Source of the DNA: JADFUS01 sp036653215 | Lineage (GTDB): Bacteria > Bacteroidota > Bacteroidia > Bacteroidales > Rikenellaceae | Assembly (NCBI GenBank): GCA_036653215.1 | Contig: JAVVUK010000002.1 | Span: 1 to 54,014 of the forward strand | Direction: 5' to 3' | DNA length: 54,014 bases | Shown here: positions 7,404 through 16,837 of the stretch, in pieces | Layout: each line of letters opens with the position of its first letter | How positions within the stretch are numbered: the stretch's first letter is position 1 | The notes under the pieces: generated by a model | The model's database searches: none | Told to the model about the DNA's origin: nothing | What the model saw: only the letters and a program-made list of their open reading frames with translations | Made by a program: the position numbers and the translations under genes

Positions 7404-10400
7404 GATAGCTTAGTTTTCTTATTTGTTAATATATACATAATAGGAATTATAAATCCATTAAGCAAGGTTGATGTTAAAAGCCCACCTAAAATGACCTGTG
7501 CCATAGGACTTTGTATCTCATTGCCCGGAAGTTCTCCGCTTATGGCAAGGGGAATAAGCGCAAGGGCAGAAGAAAGAGCGGTCATAAGTATCGGGTTGAG
7601 ACGATCTAACGATCCATGTAACACACTTTCAATAAGAGGCATACCTTCTCGTTGCAGATCGTTATAACGGGTGATGAGCAACATTCCATTACGTGTAGCG
7701 ATGCCAAAAAGCGATATGAAACCTATCGTTGCAGGAATGCTTATAAGCCCACCTGTGAAAAAGATAGCAAAGACACCTCCAATAAGTGCTAACGGTAAGT
7801 TGAGAAGCACCACAATAGATTGTGTTACACTTCTAAAATCGTTAAACAAGAGTAAGAAAATAATCATTATAGAGAAAATAGAGGTTATGAGCAAAGTGCG
7901 TGATGCCGCCTGTTCACTCTCAAACTGTCCTCCATATTCGATGTGATAGCCTTCCGGAAGCTTAACATCTGAATTTATTTTCTTTTGTATATCATTTACT
8001 ACACCTTTCAAATCACGTCCCGACACATTAGCCGAAATAACTATTTTACGAGCTACATTTTCCCTATTTATGGTATTCGGACCCACAGATGAAGTTATAG
8101 AAGCTATATTTTCAAGAGGGACCTTACGACCATTAGCATCTACAATAAGACTTTTTATCTCGTCCACTGTTTCTCGACTATTGCCGTCTACCTTTAAAGT
8201 GAGATCGAAGACTTTATTGCCATCATAGACCTGTGAGACCACCTCTCCGGCAAGCATCACATTTATTATCTCAGCAAATTGAGGCATCGTAACCCCATAT
8301 TTTGCCAACATATCCCTCTTAGGTTCTATCTTAAGCTGTGGACGCTCTACTTGTTGCTCTACATTTAAGTCTACAATGCCTTCTATGTCTTTAATGGATG
8401 TTTTTATACTATTACCTATGGTAAACATATTATTTAGATCTGTTCCAAATAGTTTTATGGCGATGTTCGCTTTTGTACCTGACAACATAGCATCTATACG
8501 GTGAGAGATAGGTTGTCCTATTTCTATATTCACACCTGGCAAGGTGTTTAACTTACTTCTTATCTCAAGCAACACCTCTTCCTTAGAACGTTTATCGAGC
8601 ACAAAAGGAGCTTCTATCTCCGAAGTATTAGCCCCTAAGGCGTGCTCATCTAACTCAGCACGTCCTGTTTTACGAGCCACAGTTTGTATTTCTGGTATCG
8701 AAAGCAACATATCTTCAGCCATACGTCCTATCTCGTTAGACTCATCAAGCGACACTCCAGGCAAAGTGCTCACATTGATTGTAAAAGACCCTTCATTAAA
8801 AGGAGGAAGAAAGCTACGTCCCATAGAGAAAAATAACATTACAGCAACGGCAAGGACAATGCCAGTTGATGAAAGCACCTTCTTTTTATTATTTAGCGTC
8901 CCCAACAAAGCTGTTTTATATAAAGACTTCACCTTACGAGCAACATAAGGCTCTTTATATGTCTTAGTTTCATTTTTATCACCTCCAAGCAGATAACTGC
9001 AAAGCACTGGGGTTAGAGTAAGAGCAACGATAGTAGAGGCAAAAAGAGCCACTATAAAAGCAATGCCCAACGGAGCTAACATACGCCCCTCCATCCCTGA
9101 AAGGAAAAACAGAGGGACGAAACTTGCAACGATAATAAGCGTTGAGTTTAAAATAGGCATACGCACCTCTTTGGAAGCTTCAAAAACCACCATTCTGAGA
9201 CTTTTCTGTTCCGACTTTGGCTTTTGTCTATTTTCCCGAAGTCGTTTAAATACATTTTCCACATCGACAATAGCATCATCCACAAGCGATCCTATGGCGA
9301 TTGCCATACCTCCGAGACTCATCGTGTTTATGGTAAAACCCATGAGCTTAAGTGCTAATATAGAGACAACTAAAGAGAGAGGGATAGTGACAAGTGAGAT
9401 AAGGGTAGTTCTGACATTCATCAGAAATATAAATAGCACTATAATAACAAATATGCCTCCTTCATAAAGCGATTTTTGAACGTTACTTATAGAATTATCA
9501 ATAAAGCGAGCTTGTCGGAATATATCGGTAGACACTTTAACATCACCAGGCAGTGACTTTTGTAACTCGGAGATAGACTTATCTAATTTCTCAGTAAGAT
9601 CTATGGTACTGGTGCTATGTTGTTTGGTTATAGTTATAAGGACCGCTTCTTTTCCACGACTCGAAGCAACACCCAACTTAGGTGCTTTATTTCCTATTTT
9701 CACCTCCGCTATATTTTCAAGCAATATAGGAAAATCGTCTACACTTTTTACTACCGTATGCCCCAGTTCATCTATGTTATTTGTAGATATGAGACCACGA
9801 ATAATATATTCGTTTCCATATTCATATAAAACACCACCTGAAGCATTACGGTTCATATCTTGAACTACATCGACAATCTCATTAAGAGCGATCCCATAAT
9901 GTTTCATCTTTTCGGGATTAAGGAGGATTTGAAATTCCTTTATCTCACCACCAAGCACAGTAACTTGAGCCACGCCACCTGTGGAAAGGAGACGTGGACG
10001 TATTGTCCAGTCTGCCAGAGTTCTAAGATCTTGAAGCGAGGTGGTATCGGAGGTTAGACCTATTATCATAACCTCACCCAATATGGACGATTGTGGTCCT
10101 AAAGTAGGGTTTCCCACATTTGAAGGTAAAGCATCTTTGACAACAGATAATTTTTCAGATACTATCTGCCTTGCCCTATATATATCGGTGCCCCAATCAA
10201 ACTCTACCCACACCACAGAAAAGCCTGTGGTTGAGGAAGAACGTACACGACGCACATCGGTAGCCCCATTTACAGCCGTTTCAATAGGAAAAGTAACTAT
10301 GCGTTCAACCTCTTCCGGTGCCATTCCTTTTGCTTCAGTCATGACGACAACCGTTGGTGCATTTAAGTCGGGGAACACGTCTACATCCATGTTTAAGGCA

Positions 10401-10489
10401 GTATACGTACCTCCAAACATCAACAGAATAGCCCCAACAAGAACAACGACACGATTGTTTAATGAAAATTTTATTATTTTATTAAGCAT
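7400..10489 (-). CDS. CusA/CzcA-type heavy-metal RND pump
   Basis: A 1029-residue inner-membrane RND transporter, full length for the HME subfamily. It has the N-terminal helix, 'NMDVDVFPDLNAP', 'MAPEEVERIVTFPIETAVNG', the TM4 motif 'SLVDDAIVDVENVFKRLREN' whose Asp residues carry protons, two RND halves with large periplasmic domains and six-helix bundles ending near residue 1020. Together with the adaptor and channel it exports metal cations (Cu/Ag or Zn/Co/Cd/Ni), driven by protons. The metal cannot be assigned with confidence. The small His/Cys-rich first gene of the operon favours copper-like or thiol-loving metals. The antisense frames over this gene are shadows. Confidence 0.9.
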   Translation of the reverse strand: MLNKIIKFSLNNRVVVLVGAILLMFGGTYTALNMDVDVFPDLNAPTVVVMTEAKGMAPEEVERIVTFPIETAVNGATDVRRVRSSSTTGFSVVWVEFDWGTDIYRARQIVSEKLSVVKDALPSNVGNPTLGPQSSILGEVMIIGLTSDTTSLQDLRTLADWTIRPRLLSTGGVAQVTVLGGEIKEFQILLNPEKMKHYGIALNEIVDVVQDMNRNASGGVLYEYGNEYIIRGLISTNNIDELGHTVVKSVDDFPILLENIAEVKIGNKAPKLGVASSRGKEAVLITITKQHSTSTIDLTEKLDKSISELQKSLPGDVKVSTDIFRQARFIDNSISNVQKSLYEGGIFVIIVLFIFLMNVRTTLISLVTIPLSLVVSILALKLMGFTINTMSLGGMAIAIGSLVDDAIVDVENVFKRLRENRQKPKSEQKSLRMVVFEASKEVRMPILNSTLIIVASFVPLFFLSGMEGRMLAPLGIAFIVALFASTIVALTLTPVLCSYLLGGDKNETKTYKEPYVARKVKSLYKTALLGTLNNKKKVLSSTGIVLAVAVMLFFSMGRSFLPPFNEGSFTINVSTLPGVSLDESNEIGRMAEDMLLSIPEIQTVARKTGRAELDEHALGANTSEIEAPFVLDKRSKEEVLLEIRSKLNTLPGVNIEIGQPISHRIDAMLSGTKANIAIKLFGTDLNNMFTIGNSIKTSIKDIEGIVDLNVEQQVERPQLKIEPKRDMLAKYGVTMPQFAEIINVMLAGEVVSQVYDGNKVFDLTLKVDGNSRETVDEIKSLIVDANGRKVPLENIASITSSVGPNTINRENVARKIVISANVSGRDLKGVVNDIQKKINSDVKLPEGYHIEYGGQFESEQAASRTLLITSIFSIMIIFLLLFNDFRSVTQSIVVLLNLPLALIGGVFAIFFTGGLISIPATIGFISLFGIATRNGMLLITRYNDLQREGMPLIESVLHGSLDRLNPILMTALSSALALIPLAISGELPGNEIQSPMAQVILGGLLTSTLLNGFIIPIMYILTNKKTKLS

Positions 10490-10500
10490 AAGGGAAGTTT

Positions 10501-11637
10501 TTAATGGTTATGGTTATGTCCTTCGGGAACGACAGACGAGACAGAGGCAAGTTTCACTTGATATGCGCCTTTCACAACTACTTTATCGCCACTTTTAAGC
10601 CCCGAAACAATACGTATCCTCTCGCCATTATTATCACCAAGAGTGACCTCCTGCTTTTTATAACCCTCCTCGTCAATCTGAAGATAAACAAAATAAAGAC
10701 CTTGCTCTTCTGTTAATGCCGAGATTGGAATTGAAATGACATCTTTTTGAGGCGTTGAGAGAAGATACACCTCAGCAAAAGACCCTGTTACAATATCGCC
10801 TATATTATCGAACTCAAAGGTTATAGGTATAAAAAAAGATTTCTCGTTCGAGGTTTTGCCAAACGATAATAGACGACCATTTAATTCCGATAGCTTGTAT
10901 ATATTATCGTCATAAGCCATTTTAAAATTGGCACTATGTACGCCTTTAAGGTCTTGGAAATATTTTTCAGATACCTCAGCCCTAAGTTGTACCCTTTTAT
11001 TTTCAGATATAGTCATTATAGGCTGCCCAACAGTCACATATTCACCTTTAGAGACCGATATGTTTTTTACATACCCACCAATTGGCGCACTTACGGTTAC
11101 ACCATTAGAAACAATATTCGAAGACTGTGCCTCAAATGCCGTTAATGCTGTTTTGTGACGAAGCTGTATCTGTTCATATTCTTTAGTAGATATTATCTTA
11201 TCTTGAATTAGCTTCTCGGCACGTTTAAGCTCTTTTAAAGCTGTTTCATATGTAATCCTAACCTTTGTATTAGGATCGCCATCGGGCAAGTTCTTAGCCG
11301 ATATAACAGCAACAGAGGCTCCCCTTTTCACAAGAGACCCTTCCACGATAGAGGAGTTAACAAACGAGACTACCCCATTTGCTGTGGCGACAACAATAGC
11401 CTCATCTGCTTGTGAAGACTGTATCTGTCCACTTGTTTTTATAACACGGTTAAATATTCTGGGAGCGAGAGTTTCCACCTCTAACCCAACGGCACTTGCC
11501 TGCTGTGGAGTAAATATAATCTCGTCAGAATGCGCTTTTTCTTTATCTGTTTTTGTTGTATTTTGATTTGCTCCTCTCAAGCCACACCCTATTAATGAGA
11601 GCATGACTATAGAGAAAGCAAGGATATGCTTTTCCAT
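10501..11637 (-). CDS. RND efflux adaptor, membrane-fusion lipoprotein (CusB/CzcB-like)
   Basis: A 378-residue periplasmic adaptor. The N-terminus 'ILAFSIVMLSLIGCG' is a lipoprotein signal with Cys18. A barrel-sandwich half-motif ('ATANGVVSFVNSSIVEGSLVKRGASVAVIS') is followed by a helical hairpin (about 125-165), a second half-motif ('VSAPIGGYVKNISVSKGEYVTVGQPIMTI') and a beta-barrel. The C-terminus is His-rich ('PEGHNHNH'), a likely metal-binding tail. It lies 11 bases ahead of the pump gene in the same operon. It bridges pump and channel and probably hands over metal. Confidence 0.88.
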   Translation of the reverse strand: MEKHILAFSIVMLSLIGCGLRGANQNTTKTDKEKAHSDEIIFTPQQASAVGLEVETLAPRIFNRVIKTSGQIQSSQADEAIVVATANGVVSFVNSSIVEGSLVKRGASVAVISAKNLPDGDPNTKVRITYETALKELKRAEKLIQDKIISTKEYEQIQLRHKTALTAFEAQSSNIVSNGVTVSAPIGGYVKNISVSKGEYVTVGQPIMTISENKRVQLRAEVSEKYFQDLKGVHSANFKMAYDDNIYKLSELNGRLLSFGKTSNEKSFFIPITFEFDNIGDIVTGSFAEVYLLSTPQKDVISIPISALTEEQGLYFVYLQIDEEGYKKQEVTLGDNNGERIRIVSGLKSGDKVVVKGAYQVKLASVSSVVPEGHNHNH

Positions 11638-11690
11638 TTTTCTTTAATTTTAAGATATTACTTTGAGTCTGTTTAAATTGTAGAAATAGA

Positions 11691-12101
11691 TTAACAGAAA
11701 AAGCATGGAGGAGCACGTAAGCTACGGTTATTGCCTACGTAAATAGATTTATAGAAAGAGTGATACTCTTTATAATCAAGGTTTTGATTTAGAAAATAGA
11801 CATTAGAGGCAAGGAGATCTGAAAAGATAAAGACCATCGGAAATAAGTGGATATGGTCGTTATCACAGCAAGAAGAGATATTACACCTTGTTGCGTTATC
11901 GTTTAGAAATGCTACATAGCCCGTCTCGATAAGGCAAGAGCCTTCTTGAGGTTTATCACACTCGTTATTATCATTATTCTCTTGGACACAGTGTTTTAAG
12001 ATACAAGCTATCTCTCCGTGATGATGGTGAGGTAAAATTGTAAAAGCAAACAACAAGAAAGTTGATGCCGCAATGAATAATATGGATAGTGATCTTTTCA
12101 A
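11691..12101 (-). CDS. Small His/Cys-rich exported protein (DUF6769-like)
   Basis: A 136-residue protein with an N-terminal signal or anchor helix (about 5-22) followed at once by 'ILPHHHHGEIACILKHC', then clusters of Cys and His ('CDKPQEGSC', 'RCNISSCCDNDHIH') and a C-terminal 'PPCFFC'. The pattern matches the DUF6769 family of Bacteroidales, whose members I recall next to CusBA-like genes. The function is unproven. Metal sensing or periplasmic metal buffering is a fair inference from the ligands and from being first gene of the efflux operon. Confidence 0.66.
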   Translation of the reverse strand: MKRSLSILFIAASTFLLFAFTILPHHHHGEIACILKHCVQENNDNNECDKPQEGSCLIETGYVAFLNDNATRCNISSCCDNDHIHLFPMVFIFSDLLASNVYFLNQNLDYKEYHSFYKSIYVGNNRSLRAPPCFFC

Positions 12102-12123
12102 TATTATATATGTGTGTTCTATG

Positions 12124-12144
12124 CAAAGATATTTAAATATCTTT
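12124..12144 (-). promoter_or_regulatory. Efflux-operon promoter with overlapping 20-base palindrome
   Basis: TATCTTTG (12124-12131, minus strand) is an exact -7 box, 22 bases before the ATG at 12101. A perfect palindrome, AAAGATATTT plus its reverse complement, covers 12125-12144 and so overlaps the box and the stop codon of the GH2 gene. It has no GC stem or U-tract, so it is not a terminator. A dimeric regulator could bind here, but no regulator gene is adjacent. Confidence 0.5.
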
Positions 12145-14127
12145 AGAAACGATCATTTTTATTTCATCTTTTTGCGTTCCAGATCGGACAATTATTATGT
12201 TTTCCCCCTTTTTCAGTTTTACAGAAGACCACACAATAGTGCCTCCTATGTTTTGAGCCGTTGAGATGACACTTCCGTTTACTATAAGTTCGGCAGATGG
12301 AAGATTGCTTATAGCGATAACATCTTGTCGAAGAGAGTTACGGTATATATCTCGTTTCCCAGCTATATGGATAAATTCTCCACCGGCATTCCAAAAAGCT
12401 TTATATAGGTAAAACGCATCTTTCTTGAGGTTTCGATCTGCCGAAACAAGCCCCATATCTTTCTCTACGGAAGAAGGGTCATCAAAGAGTGAATTTACAA
12501 AATAGCCCCAAATATAAGGTCTATTTTGCAACATATTAGCACTCTTAAGGTGATGTTGTAATTGTGTCATCTCCGAATATTTAAGATCGCTAATTTTACC
12601 TCCACTATTGTTATCTGAAAAGGTATATACATCACCACCAAAACCATATTCACCCAACGCTGGTTTTAAAGATTGCCACCCTTTATTAAACGAATTGAGC
12701 CATATATTTAAATCCTCGACACTTCCTTTACGCCACCCAAAATATTGGCTAAATGATATAGCATCGGGAACTTTATTTACCTCTCCATCTTGATTACTCA
12801 CACCAACGGTTATGCGGTTTGGAGATATGAGCTTAGCAACTTCATTGAGCTCTTGGAGATACTCTAATGGATTATCTCCACTACCTGCCAAATTGCTAAA
12901 GAGTCCCCAAAAGGCAATAGATGGATGGTTATACAACTGCCATACCATCTCCTTGAGTTGTATTATACCACTATTTTTAAAATCGAAAGAGTTAATAAAA
13001 GAAACACCTCCGAGAACTTCATTCCCATAAAAAGGAAGGTCGCTCCACACCAAGATCCCTTTTTTATCACAAAGGCTATATTCATACTGATCGTGCGCAC
13101 CATTGGCAAAACGCACTGCCGAAGCACCGATCTCTTCTACAATAGATATGTCGTTTTTCATATCATCATAAGTAAGAGCATATCCACGACTTGGACGTTC
13201 TTGGTTTAACAAAACTCCATAAATAGGATATTCCTTACCATTGAGCAAAAATCCTTTTTGACGATCGATAGATACAGAACGCACACCAAACTCTTCATTC
13301 ACCTTGTCACACACCACGCCTTTAGCATCATAAAGAGTGACATATGCCGTATATAGGAATGGGTCGTGAAAGCCATCCCATAAACGAGGGTTTTTTATAG
13401 GTACAGATAGAGAGATGAAACCAGTACCATTTTGAGTTATAGTCGTTTCTCCATCTACGCTATTTACAGTTCCTTGATCATCTTTGACCACCACATTTGC
13501 TTTTAGCTTATCGCCAAAATTCCCATTTAGCATCACATCGACACTAACTAAAGCTTCATCCTCATTAATATCTTTCGTTGTTATATAAACGCCATTTGAG
13601 CTGTAATGAGTAACAGAAATATGTTCCTTATCAGTCACTATAACCTCGACATCACGATATATACCTCCAAAATTCACACCTATTCCACCAAGTGGCATAG
13701 CACCAATTTGAGTATTTGGATTGACAGATAACAAGATCGAGTTTTTAGCCCCATATTTTATGTTACGGCTAATGTCGAAAGTGAAAGCCGTAAAAGCACC
13801 GTTATGACTACCTATATACTTCCCATTAACAAAAAGAGTAGCCTCACCAGCAACACCTTTAAAACGCACAAATACACTTTTTTGCTCCCAATCAATTGGG
13901 ATATTTATCTCACGAAGATAACCCACCGAGCCATCAATAGACCCTAATTCCTTGTCTATATATGCTTTATCCCAAGAATGAGGGAGATCTACCTTTTTAT
14001 TATATTCGGTCTTAAGAAGGGTTTTCCCAATAATCCAACCCTTATTTATATTAATAATCTCCCTTGCAGAAGCTATATTAGCACCCATAAGGAAGATTAT
14101 AAAAGATAAAAATATCCTTTTATTCAT
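12133..14127 (-). CDS. GH2 beta-galactosidase-family protein, altered active site
   Basis: From the ATG at 14127 (664 residues; an in-frame TTG at 14142 lies inside rpoD) the protein has a signal peptide ('RIFLSFIIFLMGANIASA') and the GH2 order: sugar-binding jelly roll (about 25-170), Ig-like domain (about 175-285), TIM barrel. The nucleophile Glu is kept in 'ALGEYGFGG' (Glu493). The acid/base site, usually 'FNE', reads 'LFSNL' (Ser411-Asn412), and the usual 'GVxRHQ' reads 'GVLLNQ'. So it may be inactive, a binding protein, or work by another mechanism. It begins 4 bases after rpoD ends, so it may be cotranscribed with rpoD. Confidence 0.8.
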   Translation of the reverse strand: MNKRIFLSFIIFLMGANIASAREIININKGWIIGKTLLKTEYNKKVDLPHSWDKAYIDKELGSIDGSVGYLREINIPIDWEQKSVFVRFKGVAGEATLFVNGKYIGSHNGAFTAFTFDISRNIKYGAKNSILLSVNPNTQIGAMPLGGIGVNFGGIYRDVEVIVTDKEHISVTHYSSNGVYITTKDINEDEALVSVDVMLNGNFGDKLKANVVVKDDQGTVNSVDGETTITQNGTGFISLSVPIKNPRLWDGFHDPFLYTAYVTLYDAKGVVCDKVNEEFGVRSVSIDRQKGFLLNGKEYPIYGVLLNQERPSRGYALTYDDMKNDISIVEEIGASAVRFANGAHDQYEYSLCDKKGILVWSDLPFYGNEVLGGVSFINSFDFKNSGIIQLKEMVWQLYNHPSIAFWGLFSNLAGSGDNPLEYLQELNEVAKLISPNRITVGVSNQDGEVNKVPDAISFSQYFGWRKGSVEDLNIWLNSFNKGWQSLKPALGEYGFGGDVYTFSDNNSGGKISDLKYSEMTQLQHHLKSANMLQNRPYIWGYFVNSLFDDPSSVEKDMGLVSADRNLKKDAFYLYKAFWNAGGEFIHIAGKRDIYRNSLRQDVIAISNLPSAELIVNGSVISTAQNIGGTIVWSSVKLKKGENIIIVRSGTQKDEIKMIVSKDI

Positions 14128-14131
14128 ATTA

Positions 14132-14995
14132 CTATTGTCCAAGATATGATTTTAGAAGTTTACTCCTTTGTGTATGTCGAAGTCTGCGTACCGCTTTTTC
14201 TTTTATCTGACGAACACGCTCACGTGTAAGGTCAAACTCATCACCAATCTCCTCTAACGTCTTTTCCGTACAACCTATACCAAAGAAATATTTTACTATA
14301 TCACGCTCTCTATCTGTCAAGGTAGACAATGCTCTATCTACTTCTGTACAAAGCGACTCATTCATAAGTCCTTTATCGGCATTTGGCGAATCTCCATTTA
14401 CCAATACGTCTAAAAGACTATTGTCTTCACCCTCAGCAAAAGGAGCATCCACAGATACGTGTCGTCCCGAAACACGAAGAGTATCTGAAATTTTCTCTTT
14501 TGGAATATCAAGTTCTTTAGCAAGCTCCTCAGGAGAAGGAGTACGCTCATACTCTTGCTCAAAACGTGCTAAAGCTTTATTTATTTTATTTAAAGAACCT
14601 ACTTGGTTTAAAGGAAGTCTCACGATCCTCGATTGTTCTGCTAACGCTTGAAGTATAGACTGTCTGATCCACCAAACAGCATAAGAGATGAACTTAAAAC
14701 CACGTGTCTCATCAAACTTTTCTGCCGCACGTATCAACCCAAGGTTACCCTCATTTATAAGGTCAGGGAGGCTAAGACCTTGATTTTGGTATTGCTTTGC
14801 TACCGAAACTACAAAACGGAGATTTGCCTTTGTCAACTTTTCAAGAGCCGCTTGGTCTCCGTTACGAATTTTCTGTGCAAGATCTACTTCTTCTTCTACG
14901 GTGATAAGCTCTTCTCGTCCAATCTCTTGGAGATACTTATCTAAAGAAGCACTCTCTCTGTTTGTAATTGATTTGGTGATTTTTAACTGTCTCAT
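14132..14995 (-). CDS. rpoD: Primary sigma factor RpoD
   Basis: A 287-residue sigma-70 protein that directs RNA polymerase to housekeeping promoters. It lacks region 1.1, as Bacteroidetes primary sigma factors do. Region 1.2 ('SLDKYLQEIGREELIT') starts near residue 17. Region 2 has 'LTKANLRFVVSVAKQYQNQGLSLPDLINEGNLGLIRAAEKFD' and 'GFKFISYAVWWIRQSI'. Region 3 is 'RTPSPEELAKELDI'. Region 4.2 has the helix-turn-helix 'KTLEEIGDEFDLTRERVRQIKEKAVRRLR'. The many TAnnTTTG boxes in this window are what this sigma would read. No clear -7 box stands before its own start; TAATTTAG upstream is a near match. Confidence 0.95.
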   Translation of the reverse strand: MRQLKITKSITNRESASLDKYLQEIGREELITVEEEVDLAQKIRNGDQAALEKLTKANLRFVVSVAKQYQNQGLSLPDLINEGNLGLIRAAEKFDETRGFKFISYAVWWIRQSILQALAEQSRIVRLPLNQVGSLNKINKALARFEQEYERTPSPEELAKELDIPKEKISDTLRVSGRHVSVDAPFAEGEDNSLLDVLVNGDSPNADKGLMNESLCTEVDRALSTLTDRERDIVKYFFGIGCTEKTLEEIGDEFDLTRERVRQIKEKAVRRLRHTQRSKLLKSYLGQ

Positions 14996-15119
14996 TTTTA
15001 TTATTTATGTCCTACTTGAAGCTAAATTACATATTATATAACAATATTTTTAGTTCTTTATTGTCATTCTCAATCGTTAATTTTAATACGTAATGCTATT
15101 GTCTTTTGTTTCATACAAT

Positions 15120-15151
15120 AAGAAGAGAGACTCATAAAAGTCTCCCTTCTT
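15120..15151 (-). terminator. Probable terminator after rny
   Basis: A 13-base-pair stem with one mismatch (AAGAAGAGAGACT against AGTCTCCCTTCTT, loop of 6). It lies 18 bases downstream of the rny stop at 15169. The U-run after it on the minus strand is weak (TATTG), so partial read-through into rpoD is possible. Confidence 0.55.
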
Positions 15152-15168
15152 ATATATAAATATATTTA

Positions 15169-16710
15169 CTATTTTGCGTAATTGACTGCCCTTGTTTCTC
15201 TTATGACTGTAATCTTAACTTGTCCAGGATATGTCATTTCATCTTGGATTTTTTTAGCTATATCAAAAGAAAGTGTCTCTGCCTCATTATCTGTAATCTT
15301 ATCACTACCAACAATTACACGAAGCTCACGACCTGCTTGTATTGCATAAGTCTTATGAACTCCAGGATATGCAAGAGCTAAATCTTCCATTTCTTTAAGC
15401 CTCTTTATGTAAGACTCAACAACCTCTCTACGAGCACCAGGACGAGCACCAGAAATAGCATCACAAACTTGAACAATAGGAGATATTAAAGAAGTCATCT
15501 CTATCTCATCGTGGTGAGCACCAATAGCATTTACGATATCGGCTTTTTCTTTTAGCTTTTCAGCTAATTTCATACCTATAATTGCGTGAGGTAATTCTGG
15601 CTCATCATCAGGCACCTTACCTATATCGTGAAGCAAACCAGCTCTACGAGCAGCTTTTGAATTTAAACCAAGTTCTGATGCCATAATACCTGCAAGGTTG
15701 GCAACCTCACGTGAGTGTTGAAGCAAGTTTTGTCCATAAGAAGAACGATATTTCATCTTGCCTATAAGACGTATTATCTCTGGATGAAGCCCATGTACGC
15801 CTAAGTCCATAGTAGTACGCTTTCCTACTTCGACAATCTCTTCCTCTATTTGTTTTTGTACTTTATTTACGACCTCTTCTATACGTGCCGGGTGGATACG
15901 TCCATCAGTAACAAGTTGATGAAGAGCAAGACGTGCTATTTCTCTACGAACAGGGTCGAAGGCTGAAAGGATAATAGCTTCTGGGGTGTCATCGACAACA
16001 ATTTCCACACCTGTGGCAGCCTCCAAAGCACGTATATTACGACCTTCACGACCGATTATACGCCCCTTAACCTCATCGCTTTCGATGTTGAAGACAGTGA
16101 CCGAGTTTTCAAGAGCCACTTCTGTTGCAACACGTTGGATAGATTGGATAACGATCTTTTTAGCCTCTTTACCTGCCGATAATTTAGCCTCATCGATCAT
16201 CTCGTTTACATAAGTCATAGCCTCTGCTGAAGCTTCAGCCTTAACTGACTCTATAAGTTGGTTTTTAGCATCTTCACGACTCATATTGCTAATTTGCTCT
16301 AAAGCAGTAAATTGCTCATCAAGTTTAGCCTCATATTCTTTCGCCTTAGCAGCAGCCTTTTGCTCTTGAATAGCGAGATTTTCTTTTAGCTTTTCTATCT
16401 CAGAAGAGCTTTTAGCGACCTCATTTGCCTTATTTGCAATTTCTTGTTCTTTTTGTTTTAGGCGAGCCTCAGATTGTTGCATCTTAAGGTTTTTCTCCGC
16501 CAACACTTTATCGTGTTCCGTTTTAAGATATAGAAATCGTTCTTTTGTCTGAAGCATTTTCTCCTTCTTCAGCATTTCTCCTTCTATTTCAGCCTCTTTT
16601 AGGATAGCCTCTTTCTCCTTTTTAGTACTTTTTTTCGCAAATAAAAAAGTAAGGAAAGATGTTATACCCGCACAAAAGATTGCTATAATGGAGATATATA
16701 ATACACTCAT
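15169..16710 (-). CDS. rny: Ribonuclease Y
   Basis: A 513-residue membrane-anchored endoribonuclease that starts mRNA decay. An N-terminal membrane helix (about 3-24) is followed by a long charged coiled coil (about 30-190), a KH domain with 'IIGREGRNIRALEAATGVEIVVDD' (about 218-240) and an HD domain with 'LLQHSREVANLAG' and 'AARRAGLLHDIGK', the metal-binding His-Asp. The C-terminus 'KITVIRETRAVNYAK' is the conserved end of the family. Length is normal. It lies downstream of zapA and the 6S-like RNA. Confidence 0.95.
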   Translation of the reverse strand: MSVLYISIIAIFCAGITSFLTFLFAKKSTKKEKEAILKEAEIEGEMLKKEKMLQTKERFLYLKTEHDKVLAEKNLKMQQSEARLKQKEQEIANKANEVAKSSSEIEKLKENLAIQEQKAAAKAKEYEAKLDEQFTALEQISNMSREDAKNQLIESVKAEASAEAMTYVNEMIDEAKLSAGKEAKKIVIQSIQRVATEVALENSVTVFNIESDEVKGRIIGREGRNIRALEAATGVEIVVDDTPEAIILSAFDPVRREIARLALHQLVTDGRIHPARIEEVVNKVQKQIEEEIVEVGKRTTMDLGVHGLHPEIIRLIGKMKYRSSYGQNLLQHSREVANLAGIMASELGLNSKAARRAGLLHDIGKVPDDEPELPHAIIGMKLAEKLKEKADIVNAIGAHHDEIEMTSLISPIVQVCDAISGARPGARREVVESYIKRLKEMEDLALAYPGVHKTYAIQAGRELRVIVGSDKITDNEAETLSFDIAKKIQDEMTYPGQVKITVIRETRAVNYAK

Positions 16711-16837
16711 AATATTTATTTATTGTTAATAATTAGGTTAATTTAGTCTTTTTAAAGTTGTTAGAAACCGTTTTAGATTTATTAAAATATTGCATATTCC
16801 TTTTTTCTTTAACTTTTGGTTTCTTACGATATATCAC

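Noticed and set aside
7671..9863. Several plus-strand ORFs of 86-134 codons over the RND pump gene
   Set aside because: They lie antisense to a full-length, well-conserved pump, have no recognisable domain, and read as Ser/Thr/Ile-rich shadow frames.
10041..10598. A 185-codon plus-strand ORF over the junction of pump and adaptor genes
   Set aside because: Antisense to two conserved genes of one operon; no start context, no promoter box and no family pattern.
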